Source of the DNA: Staphylococcus petrasii
GTDB lineage: Bacteria; Bacillota; Bacilli; Staphylococcales; Staphylococcaceae
Reading direction: 5' to 3'
DNA length: 50,610 bases
Assembly: GCF_002902565.1 (NCBI RefSeq)
Contig: NZ_PPRC01000011.1
Location: forward strand, 1-50,610
Shown: positions 1 through 7,348 of the stretch, piece after piece
Position numbering within the stretch: position 1 is the first letter of the stretch
Layout: the number at the start of each line of letters is the position of its first letter
Position numbers and translations under genes: made by a program
Notes under the pieces: model-generated
Databases searched by the model: none
What the model saw: the letters and a program-made list of their open reading frames with translations, nothing else
What the model was told of the DNA's origin: nothing

Positions 1-1
1 G

Positions 2-178
2 TTTATAGATGATTTGTCTTATTTATTTGAAGTTAATACTGAATATTTTAGTGACATAGCAAAATATATATATTTTGAAATAAATGAGGAATTTGAATTT
101 AAAAGAGAATTGTTTGATAAAATTCTAAAGTCTACTCGAAATACTGAAAACTACAGTAATACTAAATTGATTAAGTAA
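2..178 (+). CDS. C-terminal end of an unknown protein (partial)
   Basis: An open frame enters from the left edge and runs 58 codons to a TAA at 176-178. The visible tail is acidic and aromatic-rich and ends in a polar Asn/Thr/Lys stretch. It has no membrane segment or motif that I recognise. The start lies outside the window, so function cannot be assigned. It reads in the same direction as the following XRE gene but is separated from it by about 170 bases, so a shared transcript is uncertain. Codon use is AT-rich like the neighbours. Confidence 0.6.
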   Translation, partial: FIDDLSYLFEVNTEYFSDIAKYIYFEINEEFEFKRELFDKILKSTRNTENYSNTKLIK

Positions 179-350
179 ATTCTTGCAATATAGTATTTTT
201 TAAGGTTAATTAATTTATAAATAATGCATGAATAACATGATATGCTAAATTTTGGATACAGAATGTTAACTAATATCAATCCAATGCGCCATTTTGTATG
301 CGGAAATTTACATATAAACTTGCTAAGTTTGAAGTGAGGTGACCTATATT

Positions 351-686
351 ATGAAACTTGCTGAACAGATTAAAAAGCATCGAAAGAAGAATAATCTAAC
401 TCAAGATCAATTAGCTACTGAATTACATACGACGCGACAAACTATTTCTAAATGGGAACAAGGGACAATCGAACCGAATGTTCAAATGATTGTTCAATTG
501 GCAGAGAAGTTTGGTATTTCAACGGATGAGTTATTAACTGGAGAAGAAACTGCGCTACATAAAGAGGAGATAAACCAAACGCCTCAACATTTAAATTTTT
601 GGGATTTCTTATCTCAAAAATGGTGGTTTGTACTCATTATTGTCATTATTATTTGTGGCACCATCTCTCAAATATTCACAAGTTAA
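351..686 (+). CDS. membrane-anchored XRE-family transcriptional regulator
   Basis: A 111-residue protein with an N-terminal XRE/Cro-type helix-turn-helix (about residues 5-60, including LTQDQLATEL and TRQTISKWEQG), a polar linker, and one hydrophobic segment near residues 88-107 (WWFVLIIVIIICG) close to the C-terminus. It should be a DNA-binding protein tethered to the membrane by its tail, with the HTH in the cytoplasm. ATG 351 was preferred over the in-frame GTG at 339 because the GAGGTG ribosome site at 335-340 sits correctly for it. A CPBP intramembrane protease begins 36 bases downstream in the same direction, so the two are probably co-transcribed. Target genes are unknown. Confidence 0.85.
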   Translation: MKLAEQIKKHRKKNNLTQDQLATELHTTRQTISKWEQGTIEPNVQMIVQLAEKFGISTDELLTGEETALHKEEINQTPQHLNFWDFLSQKWWFVLIIVIIICGTISQIFTS

Positions 687-722
687 AATATAGGTCTCCT
701 AAGATAAATTAGGAGGTTGCTT

Positions 723-1550
723 ATGTCTTTATTAAATAAAAGTATAAAAATCATTGGTGTTATTATTCTAACTTTCATCCTTACAATAGTAGCCCAAAAC
801 ATAGCCATTCTATGGCACTTAATAAACTTACATTTATTTGAAACAGTTTTACATGCAATAACTTATGTAGTTTTAACCTTTGTATTCGTCAAATTAGTTA
901 TAAATAAATTGTTTAAAGACAACTTAGCGAATTATCGTATCAATAAAGTTCAATTCAACAAAAGCTATATCATCATTGGTTTGCTTATACCAATAGTAAT
1001 GTTTTTGATATTTATTTGCTTTGTGCCAGGGCATTTTGAAGTGACTCAAACAAAGAACACTACTGAATATCTAGAAATGTTATTTGAAATTGTTGTTTTG
1101 GGAGGCATTTGTGCACCAATAGCTGAAGAGTTAACAATACGAGGTTTATTGATGAGCTATATTGAAAAGAAAACAAACATCACTATAGCTATCATAATTA
1201 CATCAATATTATTCGCTTCAGTACATTTGTTTAACGGATGGATGTCTGGAGTAAGTCTAATGTTATTACTAACCAGTGGAACAATTGCAGGTATTTTATA
1301 CGGTTTAACGGCGTATAAATTTAATTCTATTTGGGCAAGTGCATTCTTACATATATGTTGGAACATGGCAGATTTCCTTCACGTCACAACCCATAATGAA
1401 AACTACGGCGTTATTCAATACATTACCAAGACAAATAACATATTAATAACTGGAGGAGACTACGGTAATAGCGCTTCTGTTATTTCAATAGTCATATTTT
1501 TAATAGCAATATTTGTTTTATTAAAAATACCTCGCGCGAATTCTCAATAA
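723..1550 (+). CDS. CPBP-family intramembrane metalloprotease (type 1, copy A)
   Basis: A 275-residue polytopic membrane protein of the CPBP/CAAX-protease-like (Abi) family. The three signature motifs are visible: EExxxR in EELTIRGLL, FxxxH in FASVHLF, and a late HxxxN in FLHICWN. These are known in the family as the metal-dependent intramembrane active site. ATG 723 follows AGGAGG at 711-716; the upstream TTG at 717 abuts that site and is unlikely to be used. The protein is clearly paralogous to the CPBP protein at 26025-26843, sharing blocks such as YIEKKTNI and KFN(S/T)IWAS. It follows the membrane-anchored XRE gene, which could be its substrate (inference). Its actual substrate is unknown. 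Confidence 0.9.
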   Translation: MSLLNKSIKIIGVIILTFILTIVAQNIAILWHLINLHLFETVLHAITYVVLTFVFVKLVINKLFKDNLANYRINKVQFNKSYIIIGLLIPIVMFLIFICFVPGHFEVTQTKNTTEYLEMLFEIVVLGGICAPIAEELTIRGLLMSYIEKKTNITIAIIITSILFASVHLFNGWMSGVSLMLLLTSGTIAGILYGLTAYKFNSIWASAFLHICWNMADFLHVTTHNENYGVIQYITKTNNILITGGDYGNSASVISIVIFLIAIFVLLKIPRANSQ

Positions 1551-1709
1551 CATTTTAATTTAGACACCTCACGATATCGGTTGGTCTAAAATATATAAAT
1601 TGCTTTAAATAATGTATAATTTCTGCAAAAAATAGCTATTTGTTCATAATTTTCGCTAGAATAAACACGGTTTTAACCATAAGATGAGGTCGAAAAGGAG
1701 CGGATCAAT

Positions 1710-2114
1710 TTGAAAAATAACAATGTTGGGGAACGAATTAGAAACTTAAGGAAGTCTAAAAAGATGTCTCAAGAAAAATTAGCAGAAAAGCTAAACGTTT
1801 CTCGACATTCTATTTCAAATTGGGAACGAGAAGTGAGTTATCCAGATATGCATTCTTTGGTGGAGATGACAGAACTTTTCGGCGTTTCTTTAAATCAATT
1901 GGTTAAAGGAGACGAAATAATAGTGAATAAATATGTTTATGCAGCTTTAGCTTTTTTCCTTGGAGGATTTGGTGCCCATCGTTTTTATAGAAAACAGTAT
2001 GGAAAAGCAGTCTTATATTTACTATTTTGTTGGACAGGTATTCCAGGTGTAATTGGTATGGTAGAAGGCGTTATAGCATTTATAAAAACCGCAGATGCTC
2101 AAGGTAATATTTAA
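1710..2114 (+). CDS. XRE helix-turn-helix fused to a TM2 domain
   Basis: A 134-residue protein starting at TTG 1710 behind AAGGAG at 1695-1700. Residues about 7-62 form an XRE-type HTH (MSQEKLAEKLNVSRHSISNW). Residues about 72-125 form a TM2 domain: two hydrophobic helices joined by a short turn with the hallmark GGFGAHRFY and a later G-rich helix. The HTH would lie in the cytoplasm next to the membrane. It sits between two CPBP protease genes, the upstream one co-directional and the downstream one opposing. Like the XRE protein at 351-686 it is a membrane-attached regulator, but with a different anchor. Its ligand, target DNA and function are unknown. Confidence 0.85.
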   Translation: MKNNNVGERIRNLRKSKKMSQEKLAEKLNVSRHSISNWEREVSYPDMHSLVEMTELFGVSLNQLVKGDEIIVNKYVYAALAFFLGGFGAHRFYRKQYGKAVLYLLFCWTGIPGVIGMVEGVIAFIKTADAQGNI

Positions 2115-2130
2115 ATATAATTTAGTAACT

Positions 2131-2170
2131 ACCGATATTAAGATAGTTGTCTTAGTATCGGTATTTTTAT
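2131..2170 (+). terminator. intrinsic terminator after the XRE-TM2 gene
   Basis: ACCGATA and TATCGGT arms pair around a short AT-rich loop and are followed by TATTTTTAT. It lies just past the stop codon at 2114 and fits a Rho-independent terminator on the plus strand. Confidence 0.7.
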
Positions 2171-2188
2171 TTCGAAAAATAAAAAATA

Positions 2189-2217
2189 CACTTATAGTAT
2201 TGGGAGGACTATAAGTG
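2189..2217. repeat. perfect 10-bp inverted repeat, possible operator or hairpin
   Basis: CACTTATAGT and ACTATAAGTG flank a 9-base spacer containing GGGAGG. A third partial copy, ACTATAAGT, follows at about 2223-2232. The 414-base gap between the convergent genes at 2114 and 2529 otherwise shows only AT-rich sequence with no open frame that I would call. There is no T-tract, so a terminator is unlikely. A protein-binding site or a small structured RNA are both possible. Confidence 0.4.
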
Positions 2218-2528
2218 CATAATTTACCACTATAAGTAGTTTGGAAAATACAAATGTTTGGGTGTTAATAAAATGTCAGGAAAGTAACATTCTATTTGTT
2301 GGGATGCTTAGCAATATAGAATTTACTCAAAATTTAGGGAGTAATTTGTTTGAAATGAGAGGAGTATGCACATTTCAATACTTCAGAAATACTATACTAT
2401 AATAACCCCGATCAGATACTTATGTTATGTATCTATTTGATTTTACCCATCCATTAATAATTGAAACCTTTTTATCACTAAAAAGTATAATTTTAATATT
2501 TATTTTTAGGAATAATTATTATAGAGAG

Positions 2529-3308
2529 TTATTTCATGATAATAGATATTAGGGCGCTAATGAGTACTACGCTTGCATAAGCGTTATTTAACATATGTAC
2601 AAATATACTATCTTTTAGACTTCCTCTACGTTTATATGCTAGATACAAACCCATCCCCATTAACATGTACATTAAGAAAGCAATGAGATTTCCCGCACTA
2701 TGATTGGCAGAGAAGATAACTGATGATAATATAAACGGAAGAATAAATGACCCTTTGTTAAAGATAGTTTCTTTGAAAATACCTCGGAAAGTATGTTCCT
2801 CTACATATGGTGCTACAAAAGTTATTGCTACAAAAAATATTATTAAAGCAATAATAATAGAGGGTGTTAAGGTATCGATACGTTCTAAATTTTTCATTAA
2901 TGCTTTATCATTATTAGATTGATGTTGACCGTAAATAGCCACCATTAAGAAACTCATTATTACGATCATAATTCGAAGACCAATAAACCATAAAATATTG
3001 ATACCAATATCTTTACCTTTTAAAGATTGATGAATATTTTCATATGTATGACGACGATAATATGTTCTTACTGCCCATATAACCAATGTTGAAAGAATTA
3101 TAAAACCTATAGCCAATCCGATGATTAAGCCTAAACTTTTATTAGTTACTGCCAATCCTAATGTACTTAAAGCTAGAATAGCTGGTAATTGTATAAAAAT
3201 CATAAAAAAGAAGAAAATCAATACATTAAGAAATCGATTTCCTTTAGGTCTAACCGATTTGTCATTTATTTGATTATTTTGCTCATTTAATGAATCAACT
3301 TGTTTCAA
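2529..3308 (-). CDS. CPBP-family intramembrane metalloprotease (type 2, copy A)
   Basis: A polytopic membrane protein of about 259 residues with CPBP signatures: EExxxR in EEHTFRGIFKE, a downstream His in FSANHSAGN, and HMLNN near the C-terminus. It is paralogous to the protein at 27770-28576; both carry PKGN(R/K)FLN near the N-terminus, then YYxRHTYE and KGKDI. I chose TTG 3308 because AAAGTGGG lies just upstream, exactly where the paralogue has AAAGGTGGG before its ATG. An in-frame ATG at 3341 would add 11 residues but has no ribosome site. It converges on the XRE-TM2 gene. The substrate is unknown. Confidence 0.85.
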   Translation of the reverse strand: MKQVDSLNEQNNQINDKSVRPKGNRFLNVLIFFFFMIFIQLPAILALSTLGLAVTNKSLGLIIGLAIGFIILSTLVIWAVRTYYRRHTYENIHQSLKGKDIGINILWFIGLRIMIVIMSFLMVAIYGQHQSNNDKALMKNLERIDTLTPSIIIALIIFFVAITFVAPYVEEHTFRGIFKETIFNKGSFILPFILSSVIFSANHSAGNLIAFLMYMLMGMGLYLAYKRRGSLKDSIFVHMLNNAYASVVLISALISIIMK

Positions 3309-3623
3309 ACTAATAACCCACTTTCTAATATATTTGTGCATGAATTAAATGTAAACGCACATATAATTTATATTAACATATACAAATTTGTACCTAGTAA
3401 AACACAAAAAAATTAAGAAAAACTTTACATTAGATATAAATATTATTTGAAAATTAGAAAATAGCTTTAACGAAAGTCGTGATAGTTGATAAGGAAGTAT
3501 TTAACAACGAGGGAACGCAAATTATTAAATATTAATATAATAATGTAAGTGACTGTAAGAGAAATAAAGAATGGCGTTGTGTGACTTTTAACGAGTATTG
3601 TAGGTATGAATATAAATGCTAAT

Positions 3624-3823
3624 GTGTTCATTTAAACAACTCTAAGATAGATAACGAAACGTAGTTGAGCGACGCCTGAGGGAACAGTACAAGTTGAAGA
3701 CCTTAGAAATTCCCGCAGATTTATCTGTGAGGAATTTCTGTCTGAAACTGTACCCTAGGCAAGCGTCTCAACTCAAGTGAGTGAAAATCTATCTTAGAAC
3801 TCAATTATATTAAATGAATTCAC
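3624..3823. repeat. long imperfect intergenic inverted repeat, family member 1
   Basis: About 200 bases fold back on themselves. Outer arms GTGTTCATTT and AAATGAATTCAC enclose TCTAAGATAGAT / ATCTATCTTAGA, then GTTGAG / CTCAAC, then ACAGTAC / GTACCCT, and finally AGAAATTCC / GGAATTTCT around the centre. The left arm closely matches that of the repeat at 39530-39668. No open frame crosses it. It fills most of the 800-base gap before arcB. The rest of that gap, apart from the arcB control region, is plain AT-rich sequence. Confidence 0.75.
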
Positions 3824-4047
3824 TGATATTTCTTCTTTATAAAGTACTAATAACATATTAAAAATTGTTGAGAAACGTTTACTTATTATTTTTATTTATT
3901 ACATATTTTGTGTAATAATAAAATCGTAGAAATACAGGTAATCATTTTTATTGTAACGCCAAAATACATAATAAATTTCAAATATCGTGTAATTGTAAAT
4001 ATTTTGTCAATTGTACATAAATATTTTTTTAGATATTTGAAAATGTG

Positions 4048-4095
4048 TTGTATTCTTTTATGCAATCGCTTACAATAAATGTGAAAGAAATCACA
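4048..4095 (+). promoter_or_regulatory. arcB promoter with a cre site and a CRP/ArcR-type operator
   Basis: TTGTAT (4048-4053) and TACAAT (4071-4076) are 17 bases apart. ATGCAATCGCTTACA (4060-4074) matches the CcpA cre consensus WTGNAANCGNWNNCW and overlaps the -10. TGTGAAAGAAATCACA (4080-4095) is a perfect TGTGA-N6-TCACA dyad of the kind bound by CRP/FNR proteins, including staphylococcal ArcR. The dyad overlaps the expected transcription start and touches the ribosome site, so blocking seems likelier than activation from this promoter unless another start exists. Confidence 0.7.
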
Positions 4096-4110
4096 AAGGA
4101 GTTGTACAAG

Positions 4111-5109
4111 ATGCAAAACTTAAGAAACAGAAGTTTTTTAACACTATTAGACTTTTCACAAAAAGAAGTGGAATTTTTACTAAATTTATCTGAAGATTTA
4201 AAACGCGCAAAATACGCGGGAATAGAACAACAAAAACTTAAAGGTAAAAACATCGCTTTAATCTTTGAAAAAGACTCTACACGTACACGTTGCGCATTCG
4301 AAACAGCAGCATACGATCAAGGCGCACACGTGACATATCTTGGACCAACTGGAAGCCAAATGGGCAAAAAAGAATCTGCTAAAGATACTGCTCGCGTATT
4401 AGGTGGCATGTACGATGGTATCGAATACCGTGGCTTCTCACAACGCACAGTGGAAGAACTCGCTAAATATTCAGGCGTACCTGTATGGAACGGCTTAACA
4501 GACGAAGATCATCCTACACAAGTACTTGCAGACTTTTTAACAGCAAAAGAAGTCTTGAAAAAACCTTACCACGAAATCAATTTCACATACGTGGGTGATG
4601 GACGTAACAACGTAGCAAACGCATTAATGCAAGGGGCAGCAATCATGGGTATGACATTCCACCTTGTATGTCCTAAAGAATTAAACCCAACTGACGAATT
4701 ATTAAATCGTTGCAAAGACATCGCAGCTAAAAACGGTGGAGAAATCTTAGTAACTGACAATATTGATGAAGGTGTGAAAGGTTCTGACGTTATCTACACA
4801 GACGTATGGGTATCAATGGGTGAACCTGAAGAAGTTTGGGAAGAACGTATCAAATTATTAGAACCTTACCGTGTAACTAAAGAAATGATGGAAAAAACGG
4901 GTAACCCTCGTGCAATCTTTGAACACTGCTTACCTTCATTCCATGATACAGAAACTAAAATCGGTAAAGAAATTCAAGAAAAATACGGCTTAACTGAAAT
5001 GGAAGTTGCGAATGAAGTGTTTGAAAGTGAACAATCTGTAGTCTTCCAAGAAGCAGAAAACAGAGCGCACACTATCAAAGCAGTAATGGTTGCAACTTTA
5101 GGAGAATAA
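4111..5109 (+). CDS. arcB: ornithine carbamoyltransferase, probably catabolic
   Basis: A 332-residue cytoplasmic enzyme interconverting citrulline plus phosphate with ornithine plus carbamoyl phosphate. The carbamoyl-phosphate site STRTR is at residues 56-60, HPTQ follows near the middle, and the ornithine loop HCLPSFHD is near residue 270. Length is normal for the family. ATG 4111 was chosen because AAAGGAG sits just upstream; an in-frame ATG at 4045 lies upstream of the promoter -10 and would encode an atypical extension. arcC begins 18 bases downstream, favouring the catabolic ArcB role over biosynthetic ArgF. There is no arcA or arcD here, so the substrate may be citrulline or carbamoyl phosphate made elsewhere. 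Confidence 0.92.
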   Translation: MQNLRNRSFLTLLDFSQKEVEFLLNLSEDLKRAKYAGIEQQKLKGKNIALIFEKDSTRTRCAFETAAYDQGAHVTYLGPTGSQMGKKESAKDTARVLGGMYDGIEYRGFSQRTVEELAKYSGVPVWNGLTDEDHPTQVLADFLTAKEVLKKPYHEINFTYVGDGRNNVANALMQGAAIMGMTFHLVCPKELNPTDELLNRCKDIAAKNGGEILVTDNIDEGVKGSDVIYTDVWVSMGEPEEVWEERIKLLEPYRVTKEMMEKTGNPRAIFEHCLPSFHDTETKIGKEIQEKYGLTEMEVANEVFESEQSVVFQEAENRAHTIKAVMVATLGE

Positions 5110-5127
5110 TCGAAGGGGGACCTACCT

Positions 5128-6057
5128 ATGTCTAAAATCGTGGTGGCTTTAGGTGGTAACGCTTTAGGACAATCACCTGAAGAGCAATTAGAATTAGTAA
5201 AAGGAACAGCTAAATCTTTAGTTAGCTTAATTAATAAAGGATATGAAATTGTTATCAGTCATGGTAACGGGCCTCAAGTAGGTAGTATCAACTTAGGTCT
5301 GAACTATGCAGCTGAGCATGAGCAAGGCCCACCATTCCCGTTCCCTGAATGTGGTGCGATGAGTCAAGCTTACATTGGTTATCAATTACAAGAAAGTTTA
5401 TTAAATGAATTACATTCATTAGGAATTGATAAACAAGTAGTCACTTTAGTTACGCAAGTAGAAGTAGCTGGTGACGATCCAGCCTTTAAAAACCCTACGA
5501 AACCAATTGGCTTATTCTATTCTAAAGAAGAAGCAGATAAAACGATGCAAGAAAAAGGTTATCAATTTGTAGAAGATTCAGGACGTGGTTATCGCCGTGT
5601 CGTTCCATCTCCACAACCTATTAATATCGTTGAATTGGATAGTATCGAAACATTAATTAAGCATCAAACTCTTGTGATTGCAGCTGGTGGCGGTGGTATT
5701 CCAGTAGTCAAAGAACAAGGTAACTATAAAGGCGTAGACGCTGTTATTGATAAAGATAAAACAAGTGCCTTATTAGCCGCTCACTTGAAATCAGATCAAT
5801 TAATTATCTTAACTGCTGTAGACTATGTTTATATTAACTATGGTAAAGATAATCAAGAAGGTTTAGGTGAAGTCACTGTCGCTGATATGGAGAAACATAT
5901 TGCTGATGGTCAATTTGCGAAAGGTAGTATGCTTCCTAAAGTTGAAGCAGCATTACAATTTATTGAAAAGAACCCTGAAGGTAGCGTGTTAATTACATCT
6001 CTAGCAGATTTAGGCGATGCCTTAGAAGGTAAAATTGGTACACTAATTAAGAAATAA
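5128..6057 (+). CDS. arcC: carbamate kinase
   Basis: A 309-residue amino-acid-kinase-fold enzyme that transfers phosphate from carbamoyl phosphate to ADP, giving ATP, ammonia and CO2. Family features visible are N-terminal [19 protein letters not shown] near residue 45, AAGGGGIPV in the middle and the C-terminal [10 protein letters not shown] block. Length matches the family. AAGGGGG lies upstream of ATG 5128. It follows arcB by 18 bases as an operon and precedes a strong terminator. Together with arcB it forms the energy-yielding lower half of the arginine deiminase pathway. Confidence 0.93.
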   Translation: MSKIVVALGGNALGQSPEEQLELVKGTAKSLVSLINKGYEIVISHGNGPQVGSINLGLNYAAEHEQGPPFPFPECGAMSQAYIGYQLQESLLNELHSLGIDKQVVTLVTQVEVAGDDPAFKNPTKPIGLFYSKEEADKTMQEKGYQFVEDSGRGYRRVVPSPQPINIVELDSIETLIKHQTLVIAAGGGGIPVVKEQGNYKGVDAVIDKDKTSALLAAHLKSDQLIILTAVDYVYINYGKDNQEGLGEVTVADMEKHIADGQFAKGSMLPKVEAALQFIEKNPEGSVLITSLADLGDALEGKIGTLIKK

Positions 6058-6111
6058 CACTAATGATGGTTATTATATAACTCCCCATATATTTATAATA
6101 ATTAAGACGAG

Positions 6112-6158
6112 CTTGAGCTTAATATATGTGATTTACATATTTAAGCTCAAGTTTTTTT
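6112..6158 (+). terminator. intrinsic terminator of arcBC
   Basis: CTTGAGCTTAA and TTAAGCTCAAG form an 11-bp stem followed by seven T residues. It lies about 55 bases after the arcC stop. Confidence 0.85.
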
Positions 6159-6187
6159 GTGTTTGGGAAAATTAAGGGAGCTTAAAA

Positions 6188-6231
6188 ATCCCCTCACTAT
6201 GCGTGATAGTGAGAGGATTGGTGCTTGTTAT
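6188..6231. repeat. hairpin with conserved TTGGTGCTTGT flank, copy 1
   Basis: ATCCCCTCACTAT and ATAGTGAGAGGAT pair with one mismatch around a 5-base loop and are followed by TGGTGCTTGTTA. An almost identical hairpin plus the same 3' flank occurs at 43055-43099. There is no T-tract, so it may be a small dispersed repeat rather than a terminator. Confidence 0.55.
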
Positions 6232-6328
6232 ATATACCATATACTTATTAATTGTATGATAGTATCTACTGGTGTAAAAATGCAACATTGAATAGAAATA
6301 CAATATAATGAAAAACACTTATATTAGT

Positions 6329-6544
6329 CTAATCTTTAACTCGAGTGCTGTATTTTAAATATGTGACAATTCCCCAGTAAATTACTAAACCAACAAGCAT
6401 AATAAGCCAAACGACATTAAAAGTGCCAGTTGTAACTTTGATATACAGGTTATAAATGAGTAAAGCGATAAAGAAATAAAGGTTGGTCCATTTGGCTGCT
6501 ACATTAAATTGATGTTGTTCCATTTCATCTTGTTTTTTTAACAT
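6329..6544 (-). CDS. small two-helix membrane protein
   Basis: A 71-residue protein with a polar N-terminus (KKQDEMEQHQ) and two hydrophobic helices (about residues 20-37 and 44-62). ATG 6544 is placed correctly behind AAAGGG; the in-frame GTG at 6553 overlaps that site. It is the last gene of a three-gene minus-strand set: membrane protein, XRE regulator, membrane protein. Small membrane proteins beside short XRE regulators are common in Firmicutes, but I cannot name its function. Confidence 0.7.
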   Translation of the reverse strand: MLKKQDEMEQHQFNVAAKWTNLYFFIALLIYNLYIKVTTGTFNVVWLIMLVGLVIYWGIVTYLKYSTRVKD

Positions 6545-6567
6545 ATTTCTCACCCTTTGTTTTTATT

Positions 6568-6756
6568 TTAAGGAGTAAATAAGTCGTCTACAGTAGTATC
6601 AAATTGTTTGGCTAATTTAAATGCGAGTTGTAAAGTTGGATCGTATTTATTGTTTTCTATAGCATTAATCGTTTGTCGAGATACATTGACATTTTTGCTT
6701 AAAGTATCTTGAGACATACCAATTTGTTTTCGATAGTCTCGTATTTTATTTTTCAT
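6568..6756 (-). CDS. short XRE-family transcriptional regulator
   Basis: A 62-residue protein that is almost entirely an XRE helix-turn-helix (MSQDTLSKNVNVSRQTINAI), ending in DDLFTP. This size and sequence resemble the YozG/YgzD-like mini-regulators usually paired with membrane proteins. It is flanked on both sides by membrane protein genes with gaps of 11 and 23 bases, so the three are probably one operon. The likely operators are the two TGTMAAAA dyads upstream of the first gene, implying autoregulation (inference). The ribosome site is weak (AGGA), so translation may be coupled to the upstream gene. Confidence 0.85.
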   Translation of the reverse strand: MKNKIRDYRKQIGMSQDTLSKNVNVSRQTINAIENNKYDPTLQLAFKLAKQFDTTVDDLFTP

Positions 6757-6767
6757 ACTAATCAGTC

Positions 6768-7109
6768 CTAAGGCGTGTATTTCTTCTTAACTATAAGGTA
6801 ATTACTGATTAACAGTAAAGCTACAATTAAAATATAGCCCAATTCAGGAAATTCGTTAAATGGATAAATTGTATGACGTCCTTGATACAATGCGAATATC
6901 TTTAGGATCATAGCTATGAAAAAGGTATAGACTAATCCTACAAATGTTTTAGCAAAAATTTCTAAAAACATAGTACGTTGGCGCTCATCATAACCAGTTG
7001 TATCAGTACCTTTAGCTTGGTATGTTTCTTTAGGTAAAAATTTATTTGTAAAGATAGTCCAGATTATTCCAAAGATTAGAACGCTGACGAATAGTAAGAT
7101 ATAAAGCAT
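6768..7109 (-). CDS. membrane protein with a YDERQ motif, partner of an XRE regulator
   Basis: A 113-residue protein with an N-terminal hydrophobic helix (residues 1-18), a hydrophilic stretch containing GYDERQR, and two more helices near 55-72 and 88-106. A DERQ motif just before a membrane helix is typical of DUF2178/DUF3796-like proteins encoded beside short XRE regulators; the exact family is a guess. ATG 7109 follows GAGGTGG; an in-frame GTG at 7118 overlaps that site. It is the first gene of the operon and is preceded by a promoter with TTGACA. Confidence 0.75.
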   Translation of the reverse strand: MLYILLFVSVLIFGIIWTIFTNKFLPKETYQAKGTDTTGYDERQRTMFLEIFAKTFVGLVYTFFIAMILKIFALYQGRHTIYPFNEFPELGYILIVALLLISNYLIVKKKYTP

Positions 7110-7125
7110 ACATTCCACCTCAAAA

Positions 7126-7188
7126 TGTCAAAAGTTTTTTACACTTTTAGATTAACATCTTTAATGATAATGTCAAATTCTTTTTACA
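7126..7188 (-). promoter_or_regulatory. promoter with two 18-bp dyads, probable XRE operators
   Basis: TGTCAAAAGTTTTTTACA (7126-7143) and TGTCAAATTCTTTTTACA (7171-7188) are near-identical dyads with centres 45 bases apart. Read on the minus strand, the second contains the -35 TTGACA (7176-7171), followed after 16 bases by TAATCT (7154-7149). The first lies just downstream of the expected start. This is a repressor layout, and the short XRE protein of the operon is the obvious candidate. Confidence 0.6.
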
Positions 7189-7235
7189 TTTTAAGCGCTA
7201 ATAATATAAACACAGTATGTTGATCATTTTCCATA

Positions 7236-7280
7236 TAAAAAAAGCCTACGATCTACGCTAATGTGCGTAATCATAGGCTT
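7236..7280 (-). terminator. intrinsic terminator of the SirTM operon
   Basis: On the minus strand AAGCCTATGATTACGC pairs with GCGTAGATCGTAGGCTT and is followed by a run of T residues. It lies about 70 bases after the lplA2 stop. Confidence 0.8.
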
Positions 7281-7348
7281 CAAACTACAATAGGTAAGTG
7301 TGAGGGTTGTCTGAAGTAAGACGTCCAGACCTCTAAAATTTCCCCATA

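Noticed and set aside
3624..3823. Possible CRISPR array or rho-independent terminator
   Set aside because: There is one fold-back unit, not evenly spaced repeats, and no T-tract; it is better described as a long inverted repeat.
4045..4110. N-terminal extension of arcB from ATG 4045
   Set aside because: It lies upstream of the promoter -10, has no ribosome site and adds sequence not seen in the family; ATG 4111 has AAAGGAG.
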